Source of the DNA: Cephalopachus bancanus
Lineage: Eukaryota > Chordata > Mammalia > Primates > Tarsiidae
Direction of reading: 5' to 3'
Length of the DNA stretch: 64,000 bases
Assembly (NCBI GenBank): GCA_027257055.1
Contig: JAPVLO010000622.1
Coordinates: forward strand, 1 to 64,000
Positions 20,815-32,689 of this stretch are shown piece after piece. Made by a program: the position numbers and the translations under genes. Position 1 is the first letter of the stretch. Each line of letters starts with the position of its first letter. A model generated the notes under the pieces. That model had not been told where the DNA came from. It was given only the letters and a program-made list of their open reading frames with translations, and searched no databases.

Positions 20815-23175
20815 GGGGGGGGGGCGGCCCGAGGGACGGAGAGTGACGGAAATGGCCGAGGACTGACGGAGATCGGCGGAAAGAGCCGAAGAGTCACGGA
20901 AATCACCGAGCGAGCCCAATCGGAGGCGGACGGGTAAGACGAAGAGGGCCGAGCGCACATCGGAGGATGACGGAGCGCGACGGAAGTGAACGAAGAGTCA
21001 CGGGGAGCCGGAAAGAGCCGAAGTCGATGTGGCCGCATCGTGGGGCGACGGAGAGTGACGAAAACAGCCGAGGACTGACGGAGATCGGCGGAAAGTGCCG
21101 AGGACATCACCGGAAGCGGAAGGGTAAGACGAAGAAGGCCGAGCGCACATCGGAGGATGACGGAGCGCGACGGAAGTGAACGAAGAGTCACGGGGAGACG
21201 GAAAGAGCCGAAGCCGATGCGGCCGCATCGTGGAGGGACGAGGAGCGACGGAAATGGCCGAGGGATGACGAAGATCGACGGACAGGTCGACGGATGATGA
21301 CGTCAGGCCGACGGAAAGTGCCGAGCGCACATCGGAGGATGACGGCGAGCGACGGAGATGAACGAAGAGTCACGGGAAGCCGGAAAGAGCCGAGGTCCAT
21401 GCGGAAGCGTCGTGGAGCGACGGAGCGTGACGGAAACGGCCGAGGGCTGACGAAGATGGACGGAAAGCACCGAAGTGTCCCGGATATCACCGGCGGGGGG
21501 GGGAAGTGCCCAATCGGAAGTGAAAGAGTAGGACGAAAAAGGCCGAGGCTACATCAGAGGAGGACGGAGAGGAACTGAGATGAACGAGGAGGGAGGGGCG
21601 GCGAAGAGAGCTGAAGCTGAACACCATTTAAAAAAGAAAAGAAAAAGAAAACAAAGAGCCGAAGCTGGTGCAGACGAATCGTAGAGCGACGGAGAGTGGC
21701 GAAAATGGCCGAGGAATGACGAAGATCGACGGACAGGTCGACGGATGATGACGTAAGTCGACGGAAAGTGCCGAGCGCACATCGGAGGATGACGGCGAGC
21801 GACGGAAGTGAACGAAGAGTCACGGGGAGCCGGAAAGAGCCGAAGTCGATGCGGCCGCATCATGGAGGGACGAGGAGTGACGGAAATGGCCGAGGGATGA
21901 CGAAGATGTACGGAAAGGTCGACGGATGATGACGTCAGTTCGACGGAAAGTGCCGAGCGCACATCGGACGATGACGGCGAGCGACGGAGATGAACGAAGA
22001 GTCACGGGAAGCCGGAAAGAGCCGAGGTCCATGCGGAAGCGTCGTGGAGCGACGGAGCGTGACGGAAACGGCCGAGGGCTGACGAAGATGGACGGAAAGC
22101 ACCGAAGTGTCCCGGAAATCACCGGCGGGGGGGAAGTGCCCAATCGGAAGTGAAAGAGTAGGACGAAAAAGGCCGAGGCTACATCGGAGGACGGAGAGGG
22201 ACGGAGCTGAACGAGGAGGGAGGGGCGGCGAAGAGAGCTGAAGCTGAACACCATTTAAAAAAGAAAAGAAAAAGAAAACAAAGAGCCGAAGCTGGTGCAG
22301 ACGAATCGTGGAGCGACGGAGAGTGGCGGAAATGGCCGAGGGATGACTAAGATCGACGGGCACGTCGACGGATGATGACGTCAGGTCGACGGAGATGAAC
22401 GAAGAGTCACGGGGAGCCGGAAAGAGCCGCGGTCCATGCGGAAGCGTCGTAGGGTGACGGAAACAGCCGAGGACTGACGGAGATGGACGGAAAGAGCCGA
22501 GCGACAAAATAGCCGGGGGCAATTACCCGGGGCGTCAGTTCGGAGGCGGAAGCGTAAAGCGGAGAAACCCGAGCCTTGACGGAAACGGACGGAAACGGAC
22601 GAAGAGGAACGAGGCGTGCGGGACGACGAAAAGAGCCGAAGAGGATAAAGACGCTTCGTGGAGTGACGGAAACCGCCGCAGCCTGACGGGAGGCGGACGG
22701 AAAGAGCCGAGGACTCACGCAACTCCCACAGGGGCGCCCGAACGGATGAAAAATTGTTGGACAAAGAAGGTCGACGCTACACGAAACATGGCGGGGACGG
22801 AAACAGCCGAGGACTGACGGAAAGTGACGAAGATGACCGGGGAGGCGGGGTCGACGGAAAGAGCCGAAGCTGGCGCCGACGTGTCGTGGGGGGGGGGGCC
22901 GCGAAGAGTGACGGAAACAGCCGAGGGCTGACGGAAAGAGCCGAAGCTGGCGCAGACGCGTCGTCGAGCGCCGAACGTTGACGGAAACAGCCGAGGACTG
23001 ACGGAAACAGCCGAAGCTGGCGCTGACGGTTTGTTGGGGGCGTGACGAAGAGTGACGGAAACAGCCGAGGACTGACGGAAAGAGCCGAAGCTGGCGCCGA
23101 CGCCTCACGGGAGGGGCGAAGAGTGACGGAAACAGCCGAGGGCTGACGGAAAGAGCCGAAGCCGCACGAGCTGGT
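20815..23175. repeat. Array A1: GACGGAAA / GCCGA minisatellite
   Basis: Core units of about 20 bp (GACGGAAACAGCCGAGGACT, GACGGAAAGAGCCGAAG) are arranged in longer blocks with CpG-rich links such as CGCAGACGCGTCGT. The same core makes array A2 at 32690-34735, in the same orientation. A ~630-bp block is tandemly duplicated here. Confidence 0.9.
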
Positions 23176-23280
23176 CCCCTCCGCCCCCGCTTTCCCGAAC
23201 CCCTTCCCCTGCTCCTAAATCTGCTCAAAGCCATCTTTGGGGCGCATTTCCCCGTCATTGGAGGCCGGACGTCGGAGGGC
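23176..23280. other. Short unique spacer
   Basis: A GC-rich stretch between array A1 and a SINE remnant. No gene is seen. Confidence 0.4.
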
Positions 23281-23430
23281 CTGAGTCCGCGGGTTCGCGA
23301 CCCGCCCGGGGCCCTGTCGGAGACCGCGACTCTGCAATCACTGAATAAAATCGAGGCTGCGGCGGCCGGGAGGGGGCGTCTGTCCCGCAGACGGGCCCGC
23401 ACAGCAAGACCCCAACTCCAAACAAAAAAA
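23281..23430 (+). mobile_element. SINE remnant, shortened
   Basis: GAGTCCGCGGGTTCGCGACC, CGACTCTGCAATCACTGAAT, then GCCCGCACAGCAAGACCCCA and ACTCCAAAC. The copy is strongly CpG-rich. Confidence 0.7.
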
Positions 23431-23489
23431 CAAACAAGGAGCCCACCCTCCAAGAGATGATTCTGGGGTTCTTTTTGGGGGGGTCTTCC

Positions 23490-26400
23490 CACCTAGGCCT
23501 GTGTGTGGGGGTGTGCGTGTTTGTGTGCCTGTGTGTGCGCGTGTCTGGATCTGGGTTTGGACGCCCGTGTGGGGCCCGGAGGGGTCTGCAGGTGTGTCTG
23601 TGTGTGCATGTGTGTGTCCGCACCGGAATGTGTGTGTCTGCGTGTGCACAGGTGCATGTGTGTCCACGTCCGTGCTGGCGTCTGCGCGTGTCTGCGTCTG
23701 GGTGTGCGTGTGTGTGTCTGCACCTGAATGTGTGTGCGTGCACACGTATCCGGGTGCGTGTGCAGGTGTGTCCATGTCCGTGCGGGTGTCTCTGTCTGCG
23801 TCTGTGTGTATATTGGTGTGTGTGTCTGTGTGTCTGCGTCTGTGTGTGCATGTGTGTGTCTGCACCTGAATGTGTGTGTGTGCACATGTATCCGGGTGCG
23901 TGTGCAGGTGTGTCCATGTCCGTGCGGGTGTCTGTGTCTGCGTCTGTGTGTATATTGGTGTGTGTGCATGTGTGTGTCTGCACCTGGATGTGTGTGTGTG
24001 TCTGTGTGTGCACGTCTCCGAGTGCGTGTGCAGGAGTGTCCATGTCCGTGTGGGTGTCTGTGTGTGTGTGTGCCTGCGTCTGTGTGTGCATGTGTGTCTG
24101 CACCTGAATGTGTGTGTGTGCACGCACACATCTCCGGGTGCGTGTGCAGGTGTGTCCATGTCCGTGCGGGTGTCTGTGTCTCTGTGTATATTGGTGTGTG
24201 TGTCTACGTGTGTCTGCGTCTGTGTGTGCATGTGTCTGCATCTGGATGTGTGTGTGTGTCTGTGTGTGCACGTCTCCGAGTGCGTGTGCAGGAGTGTCCA
24301 TGTCCGTGCGGGCGTCTGTATCTGCGTCTCTGTGTATACTGGTGTGTGTGTGTGCATCTGTGTCTGTGTGTCTGCACCTGAATGTGGGTGTGTGTGTGCA
24401 CATGTATCCGAGTGTGTGTGCAGGAGTGTCCATGTCCGTGCGGGCGTCTGTATCTGCGTCTGTGTATGCTGGTATGTGTGTGTGCATGTGTGTCTGTGTC
24501 TGTGTATCTTCATGTGTGTCTTCACCTGAATGTGTGTGTATGTGTGTGTGTGCACATGCATCCGGGTGCGTGTGCAGGAGTGTCCATGTCCGTGCGGGCG
24601 TCTGTATCTGCGTCTGTGTATGCTGGTATGTGTGTGTGCATGTGTGTCTGTGTCTGTGTATCTTCATGTGTGTCTTCACCTGAATGTGTGTGTATGTGTG
24701 TGTGTGCACATGCATCCGGGTGCGTGTGCAGGAGTGTCCATGTCCGTGCGGGCGTCTGTACCTGCGTCGGTGTATGCTGGTATGTGTGTGTGCATGTGTG
24801 TCTGTGTCTGTGTGTCTGCATGTGTGTCTTCACCTGAATGTGTGTGTATGTGTGTGTGTGCACACGCATCCGGGTGCGTGTGCAGGAGTGTCCATGTCCG
24901 TGCGGGCGTATCTGCGTCTCTGTGTATACTGGTGTGTGTGTGTGTGCATGTGTGTCTGTGTGTCTGCATGTGTGTCTGCACCTGAATGTGTGTGTATGTG
25001 TGTGTGTGCACATGCATCCGAGTGCGTGTGCAGGAGTGTCCATGTCCGTGCGGGCGTCTGGATCTGCGTCTGTGGGTGTCTGTGTTGCTGTCTGTGTGTG
25101 CATGTGTGTGTCTGCATCTGAATGTGTGTGTATGTATCCGGGTGCGTGTGCATGTGTCCGTGTCCGTGTGGGTGTCTGTATCTGCGTGTGTCTGTGTGCA
25201 TGTGTGTGTGTCTGTGTGTATATTGGTGTATGTGCATCTATCTATGTGTGTGTGCACGTGTCTACGCCTCTGTTGCTGTGTGTGTCTGTGTCTGTATTGG
25301 TGTCTGTGTGTGCATGTGTGTGTCTGCAGCTGAATGTGTGTGCGCGTGTGCGCACATGTATCTGGGAGTGTGCATGTGCGTGCGTGTCCATGTCCGTGCT
25401 GGTGTCTGTGTCTGTATGTCTGCAGGTTGTGTGCCAGTGTGTCTGTGTGTCTGCCTGTGTATCTGTGTCTGTGTGTGCATGTGTGTGTGTGTCTGCATCT
25501 GAATGCGTGTATGTGTGCACGTGTATCTGTGAGTGTGCATGTGTGCATGTATGCCCATGTCTGTGCGGGTGTCTGTGTGCATGTGTCTGTGTGCATATTG
25601 GTGTGTGTGTGTATGTACGTAACTGTGTGTGTGCATGTGTGTCTGTGTGCATCTGCGTGTGTCCATGCATGGTGGTCGTGTTTGTGTGTGCGTCTCGGTC
25701 TGTGTGTGTGCATGTGTCTGCCGGTGTGTCTGTGTTTGTATGTGCAAGTGTCTCTGTATGTCTGCATCTGTGTATATTTGTGTGCGGGTATGTGTGTCTT
25801 TGTCTGTTGGGGTGTGTGTGTGTGTGTGTCCGTCTGTGGCTGCGTGTGCATCTGCCTGTGTGTGTGCACGGCGGCTGTGTTTTGTGCGTTTGTGTCTCTG
25901 GGCGTGTGTGCATTTCAATGTGTGTCTGTGTGTTTACCTACATGCCACCTGTGTGTGTGCCGGTGTCACCTGTGTGGTTGCTGGTGTATCTGTATGTATC
26001 TGTGTGTGTGGGTGCGTGTCTGTGTCTATGTGCAACTGTGTCTGCGTGTGTAACCTGTCTGCGTGTCTGCATATACGTGTGTCTGTGTGCGTGCACATGT
26101 GTGCCTGGGTATATCGGCATCTCTGTGAATGTGTGTGTATGCACATGTATCTGTGTGTATGTGTGTGTGTCTGTGTATGCCTGCATCTGTGTATGTGTGT
26201 ATATTTGTATGTATGTGTGCACGTCTGTGTGCATGTGTGCGTGTCTGTGTATGTCTGTATTTGCGTATGTGTGTATATTTGTGTGTATGTGTGCATGTAT
26301 GTCTATCTCTGTGCCTGTGTGTGTCTGCGTGTGCATCTGCCTAAGTTTCCGGTGGTTGTGTGTGTGCATTTGCATCTGTGTGTGTGTGTGCATATCTATG

Positions 26401-27650
26401 TGTGTATCCATGTGTGTCTGGGTGTCTGTGCAAGTCTGTCTCTGTGTCTGCATGTTTAACCTGTGTGGGCCTGTGTGTGTCTGCATCTATGTGTGTCTGT
26501 GTGCATGTGTGTGTCTCCGTCCGTGTTGGTGCCTGTGTCTATCTCTGTGCATGTGTGCATATCTGTGTGGATGTCTGTGTGTATGTGCATGTGTCTGCGT
26601 GTGTGCGCATGTGTGTCTATGGCCGTGTTGGTGTCTGTGTATATGTGTGTGCACGTGTGTCTGTGTGTGTGCACGTGTGTGTCTGTGTATGTGTGCACCT
26701 GTGTGAATGTGTGTGCATGTGTGTCTATGTGTTGGTGTCTCTGTGTTTGCGTGTCTCTGTGTGTGCATCTGCCTGTGTATGTGCACGGTGGTTGTTTGTG
26801 TGTTTGCGTCTCGGTATGTGTGTGTCTATCGGTGTCTATGCACATGCATCTCTGTGCACGTGCATGTGTGTATGCGTGTCCATGTCCTTCCTGGTGTCTG
26901 TGTCTATCTGTGTGCTTGTGTGTGTGTGTAAGTACATGTACCTGTGTGTGTGTGCACGTGTGTCTATGTCCGTGTTGGTGTCTGTGTCTATCTCTGTGCA
27001 TGTGTGTGTGCATGTGTGTATATTTGTGTGCATGTGTGTCTATCTCTGTGTGGGTGTCTGTGGGTCTATCTGTGTGTGCGCATGTGTGTGTATGGCCGTG
27101 TTGGTGTCCGTGTATATGTGTGTGCACGTCTGTGTCTGCATGCCTGTGAATGTGTGTGCACGTGTGTCTCTGTCCGTGTGTTTGCGTGTCTCTGTGTCTG
27201 TGTGTGCATCTGCCCGTGTATGTGCACGTCTGTGTCTCGGTATGTGTATGTGTGTATATCTGTGTGTATGCACATGTATCTCTGTGTATGTGCACGTGTG
27301 CGCCTGTGTGTCCATGTCCGTGCTGGTGTCTGTGTCCACCTGTGTGCATGTGTGTGTGAGTACATGTACCTGTGTATGTATGCATGTGTGTGTCTGTATG
27401 TCTCTGTGTGTGCATCTGCCTGTGTATGTGCACATTGGCATCTCGGCATGTGCATGTGTGTATGTGTGTGTGCACATGTATCCCTGCATGTGCATGTGTG
27501 TATGTGTGTCCATGTCCGTGCTTGTGTCTGTGTCCATGTGTGTTGTGTGTCTGCATCTGCGTGTATGTGTGTCAGTGCACGTACCTGTGTCAGTGTGCAC
27601 GTGTGTCCGTGCGTGTCCGTGTCCGTGCGTGCGTCCGTGTGTGCGTGTCA
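23490..27650. repeat. TG-rich minisatellite, ~4.2 kb, ~150-bp higher-order unit
   Basis: TGTGTGTCTGCACCTGAATG, TATCCGGGTGCGTGTGCAGG and TGTCCATGTCCGTGCGGGTG recur in order. In the 24.3-25.1 kb part the period is 148-154 bp. From about 25.4 kb the copies are more diverged, with higher CATGTGTG content. Cys/Val-rich plus-strand and His/Thr-rich minus-strand frames are products of the repeat. Confidence 0.9.
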
Positions 27651-27764
27651 GGCGCCACACGGGAGCCGGAGACTGTGTCCCCGGGCCACGGCGTCCAAAT
27701 AACCCGCTTTTGAGGGGGGAGGGTGTCCCCTGTGAGCATGACGGGGTGGGGGTCGTGCTGGACC

Positions 27765-28700
27765 CCAGGCCCACGGTCTACACCGCCCTCCAGGAGACCC
27801 AGGACTCACACACGCCACGGTCTACACCACCCTTCCGGGGACCTGGAACTCACAAGGCCAAGGGTCTACACCTCCCTCCAGGACACCCAGGACTCACAAG
27901 GCCCACAGTCTACACCGCCCTCCAGGGGACCCAGGACTCACAAGCCACGGTCTACACCACCCTCCGGGGACCTTGGACTCACACAAGGCACGGTCTACAC
28001 CACCCTCCTGGAGACCCAGAACTCACAAGGCCCACGGTCTACACCACCCTCCAGCGACCCAGGACTCACACAAGGCACGGTCTACACCGCCCTCCCGGGG
28101 ACCTGGAACTCACAAGGCCAAGGGTCTACACCGCCCTCCAGGAGACCCAGGACTCACACACGCCATGGTCTACACCGCCCTCCCGGGGACCTGGAACTCA
28201 CAAGGTCAAGGGTCTACACCGCCCTCCAGGGAACCCAGAACTCACACATGCCGCGGTCTACACCCCTGCTCCAGCGACCCAGGACTCACCAGGCCAAGGG
28301 TCTACACCACCCTCCAGGGAACCCAGAACTCACACATGCCACGGTCTACACCCCCACTCCAGCGACCCAGGACTATAAGGCCAAGGGTCTACACCGCCCC
28401 CCAGGAGACCCAGGACTCACACACGCCATGGTCTACACCACTCTCCTGGGGACCTGGAACTCACCAGGCCAAGGGTCTACACCACCCTCCAGGGAACCCA
28501 GAAGTCACACATGCCACGGTCTACACCCCCGCTCCAGCGACCCAGGACTATAAGGCCAAGGGTCTACACCACCCTCCAGGGAACCCAGAACTCACGCATG
28601 CCACGGTCTACACCCCCGCTCCAGGGACCCAGGACTCACCAGGCCAAGGGTCTACACCACCCCCCAGGGAACCCAGAACCGACCCAGACCACCGTCTCCA
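27765..28700. repeat. Array B1: CGGTCTACACC minisatellite
   Basis: Units of about 42-45 bp contain CACGGTCTACACCACCCTCC then GGGACCCAGGACTCAC. Units of differing middle sequence alternate, giving longer repeats. Related arrays lie at 31630-32685 (same orientation) and 35235-36460 (inverted). Confidence 0.9.
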
Positions 28701-28859
28701 CCCCCGTCCCAGAAACCCGGGCCTCACCTGCCCCCCTCCGCCCCGGCCGCCCCCCCCCGACCCCGGCCCCGCCAGGAATCCAGTCCACCGACCCGCTGGG
28801 CCAGAACCGGATCCGCTTGACACGCCTCGAGCGGGCGCCCACGGGCGTTCTTTGCATTT
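28701..28859. other. GC-rich spacer
   Basis: C-rich unique sequence (CCGCCCCGGCCGCCCCCCCC region) between two arrays. No gene is supported. Confidence 0.4.
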
Positions 28860-30535
28860 TGCTTTATTTGGGTCTATTTTGGGCTGCAAACACGCACCGT
28901 GCAGGCGCCCTTGTGGGTTGGGGGCTCGTCTCTAACACGTCTCGTTTATTTTATCTCATTTCGAAACGGTGGCTGCAGTTTTATTTATTTTATTTTATTA
29001 TTTTATTTTGAAATTGTGGATGCAATTTGGGGCAAGGTCTGCCAATGCTCCCGGTGCTTGTGGGTTGGGGGTTTATTTTACTTATTTTATTTGTTTATTA
29101 TTTTATTTTATTATTTTATTTTATATTTTATTTACTTATTTATTTATTTTATTTTGAAATTGTGGATGCAATTTGGGGCGAGGTCTGCCAATGCTCCCGG
29201 TGCTTGTGGGTTGGGGGTTTATTTTACTTATTTTATTTGTTTATTATTTTATTTTATTATTTTAATTTGTATTTTATTTTATTATTTTATTTTATTTTAT
29301 TTTATTATTTTATTTTGAAATTGTGGATGGAATTTGGGGCGAGGTCTGCCAATGTTCCTGGTGCTTGTGGGTTTTGGGTTCTTTTTATTTTATTTTATTT
29401 TTATTTTTATTATTTTATTTTATTTTATATTTTATTTTATTTTTTATTTATTTTTTATTTTATTTTATTTTATTTTGAAATTGTGGATGCAATTTGGGGC
29501 GAGGTCTGCCAATGCTCCCGGTGCTTGTGGGTTGGGAGTTTATTTTATTTATTTTATTATTTTATCTTATTTCATATTTTATTTTATTTTATTATTTTAT
29601 TTTATTTTATTATTTTATTTTATTTATTTTATTATTTTATTTTATTTTGAAATTGTGGATGCAATTTGGGGCGAGGTCTGCAAATATTCCCGGTGCTTGT
29701 GGGTTGGGGGTTTATTTTATTTTATTTTATTTTTTTATTATTTTATTTTATTATTTTATTTTATTTTATTTTATATTTTATTTACTTATTTATTTATTTT
29801 ATTTTGAAATTGTGGATGCAATTTGGGGCGAGGTCTGCCAATGTTCCCGGTGCTTGTGGGTTGCGGGTTCTTTTTATTTTATTTTATTTTTATTATTTTA
29901 CTTTATTTTATTATTTAATTTATTTATTTTATTTTATTATTTTATTTTATTTTGAAATTGTGGATGCAATTTGGGGCGAGGTCTGCCAATGTTCCCGGTG
30001 CTTGTGGGTTGGGGGTTCTTTTTATTTTATTTTATTTTATTTTATTTTATTTTTTATTGCAAACAATTCATCCTGCGGGAACCCTTCTGGGTTGGGGGCT
30101 CTTTTTAAGAAAATTTAATTTGATTCAATTTTACTTGGAAATGGCGGGTGCCATTTGGGGCGAGGTCTGCAAATATTCCCAGGGGTTGCGGGTTCTCTTT
30201 ATTTTATTTTACTATAATTTATTTTATTTTATTTTATAATGTATTTTACTTTATTTTATATTATTTTATTTTATTTTCAAATGGTGGGATGCAATTTGGG
30301 GCGAGGTCTGCCAATATTCCCGGTGCTTGCGGGTTGGGGGGTTCTTTTTATTTTATTTTATTATAATTTATTTTACTTTATTTTATTATGTTACATTTTA
30401 TTATAATTTATTTTATTTTATTATAATTTATTTTATTTTATTATAATTTATTTTACTTTATTTTATTTTAAAATTGCGGGACGCCGTGAAGGGTGAGGCC
30501 TGCAAACAAGCCTCGGGCTTTAATTTATTTACATT
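28860..30535. repeat. Compound array: (TTTTA)n with an embedded GC-richer unit
   Basis: About ten copies of a ~70-bp unit (GAAATTGTGGATGCAATTTG, GGGCGAGGTCTGCCAATG, GTGCTTGTGGGTTGGGGG) alternate with TTTTA/TTTAT runs of variable length. Unit starts are near 29028, 29179, 29336, 29495, 29667, 29825, 29974, 30157, 30298 and 30488. The right end becomes TTATAATTTA-rich. Confidence 0.9.
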
Positions 30536-30589
30536 TATTCAAATTTATTTAAACTTATTTTAATGTATTCAAATGCACCCCGAGAGGCC

Positions 30590-31233
30590 GGGTGCCACCA
30601 GAAACCACGAGCCAGGCGACTCGGGGGGCCGAGGCAGGGGGTGGCCAGAGCCCGGCACTGCGGCGGGCCCACACAGTGAGACCCCAACTCAAAAAAAATA
30701 GGAAAAAAAAGAAAAAATATCGGGTGATCAACAGAGCTTGGGCTCCCTCCAGCCGGGCCCAGACAGTGAGACCCCAACTCAAAAAAAAGGAAAAAAAAAG
30801 AAAAAATGTCGGTTGATGAACAGAGCTTGGGCTTCCTCCAGCTGGGCCCAGACAGTGAGACCCCAACTCAAAAAAAAAAGGAAAAAAAAGAAAAAATATC
30901 GGGTGATCAACAGAGCTTGGGCTCCCTCCAGCCGGGCCCAGACAGTGAGACCCCAACTCAAAAAAAAAAAGGAAAAAAAAGAAAAAATGTCGGTTGATGA
31001 ACAGAGCTTGGGCTTCCTCCAGCCGGGCCCAGACAGTGATACCCCAACTCAAAAAAAAAAAAAAAAAAGGAAAAAAAAAAAATATCGGTTGATCAACACA
31101 GCTTGGGCTTCTTCCAGCCAGGTCCACATAGTGAGACCCCAACTCAAAAAAAAAAAAAAGAAAAGAAAAAACGTCAGGTGATTGATAGAGCTTTGGCTTC
31201 CTCCAGACTGGCCCACACAGTGAGATCCCAACT

Positions 31234-31264
<31 letters not shown>

Positions 31265-31350
31265 CTCGGGTGGTCAGTAGAGCCTTGGCTTCCTCCAGCC
31301 GGGCCCACACAGTGAGACCCCATCCCAGAAAAAAAAAGAAAAACACTCGG
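30590..31350 (+). repeat. Tandem array of SINE right-arm ends, ~89-bp unit
   Basis: Each unit has GGGCTTCCTCCAGCCGGGCC, CAGACAGTGAGACCCCAACT, an A-rich tail and a short link such as ATCGGGTGATCAACAGAG. The GAGACCCCAACTC marker starts at 30678, 30768 and every ~89 bp after that to about 31312, giving eight copies. Only the 3' end of the SINE has been amplified. Confidence 0.9.
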
Positions 31351-31351
31351 C

Positions 31352-31628
31352 CCCCGGCAGGATTGACACGCTTTTTTTTCCGGTCGTGACGTAAGTGTCA
31401 CGATGGGAGAAAAAAACCCAGCGGAGGCCGCCGGGACGGCGTCTACACAGGGAAAACACCGAGTTCTTGGAAGGGGGACGGGAGGGGGAAACAAAAAACA
31501 AACCTCTGGAATTGACTTATTAAAAGACGTGGGATTGTTCGGACACGGTTGAACTCGGTCGCGTGCCGAGGACTTTCCGGTTTGATGCGACACGCTTGTT
31601 GACACGGGGAGGGACCCAGGCTGGGAGG
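31352..31628. other. Unique spacer, no gene seen
   Basis: Single-copy sequence that includes a CRE-like TGACGTAAGTGTCA stretch at about 31387-31400. Nothing around it suggests a promoter. Confidence 0.4.
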
Positions 31629-32685
31629 GGCTCGGTCTACACCGCCCGCCGGGGGATCCCGGACTCACCAGGCCTCGGTCTACACCGCCCTCCGGGAGAC
31701 TCCAGACTCACAAGGCCGCGGTCTATACCGCCTTCCTGGGGACCCAGGACTCACCAGGCCCCGATCTACACCGCCCTCCAGGGGGTCCCGGACTCACCAG
31801 GCCTCGGTCTACACCGCCCTCCGCGGGACCCGGGAATTACCAGGCCCCGGTCTACACTGCCCTCCAGGGAATCCTGGACTCACTAGGTCTCAGTCTACAC
31901 CACCCTCCAGAGGACCCAGGACTCACCAGGCCCCAGTCTACACTGCCCTCCAGGGGGTCCCGTACTCACCAGGCCTCGGTCTACACCGCCCTCCGGGGAA
32001 CCCGGGACTCACCCGACCCCGGTCTACACCGCCCTCCAGGGTCCTCACCAGGCCTCGGTCTACACCACTCTCCAAGGAACCCGGGATTCACTGGGCCTCA
32101 GTCTACACCACCCTCCATGGGACCCTGGACTCACCAGTCCTCGGTCTACGCCGCCCTCCGCGGGACCCGGGAATTACCAGGCCCCGGTCTACACCGCCCT
32201 CCAGGGCACTCAGGACTCCCCAGGCCCCGTCTACACCGCCCTCCAGGGCACTCAGGACTCACCAGGCCCCGTCTACACCGCCCTCCAGGGCACTCAGGAC
32301 TCACCAGGCCCCGTCTACACCGCCCTCCAGGGTCCTCACCAGGCCTCGGTCTACACCACTCTCCACGGTACCCGGGATTCACCGAGCCTCAGTCTACACC
32401 GCCCTCCAGGCCCCTAGGGCTCACCAGGCCTCGGTCTACACTGCCCTCCGGGGGACCCAGGGCTCCCCGGGCCCCGGTCTACACCACTCTCTAGGCTCTT
32501 TGCCAGGCCTCGGTCTACACCGCCCTCCAGAGGGCTCCGGATTCACCAGGCCTCGGTCTACACTGCCCTCCAGGGCACCCGGGACTCCCCGGGCCCCGGC
32601 CCACCCCGTCTTCCAGCGGACCCGGGACTCCCCGGACCCCGGTCTACACCACTCCCCAGGGGACGCGGAACTCACCGGGCCGATC
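31629..32685. repeat. Array B2: CGGTCTACACC minisatellite
   Basis: Units of about 43-45 bp (CCTCGGTCTACACCGCCCTC, GGACCCGGGACTCACCAGGC) match array B1 in sequence and orientation. A few units have lost the middle part. Confidence 0.9.
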
Positions 32686-32689
32686 CGAA

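Noticed and set aside
23490..27650. Telomeric or telomere-like repeats
   Set aside because: The array is TG-rich but lacks TTAGGG runs, and I saw no such runs elsewhere in the window.
31380..31405. CRE-like palindrome as a promoter
   Set aside because: It is a single motif between two arrays with no gene, start site or CpG context to support function.
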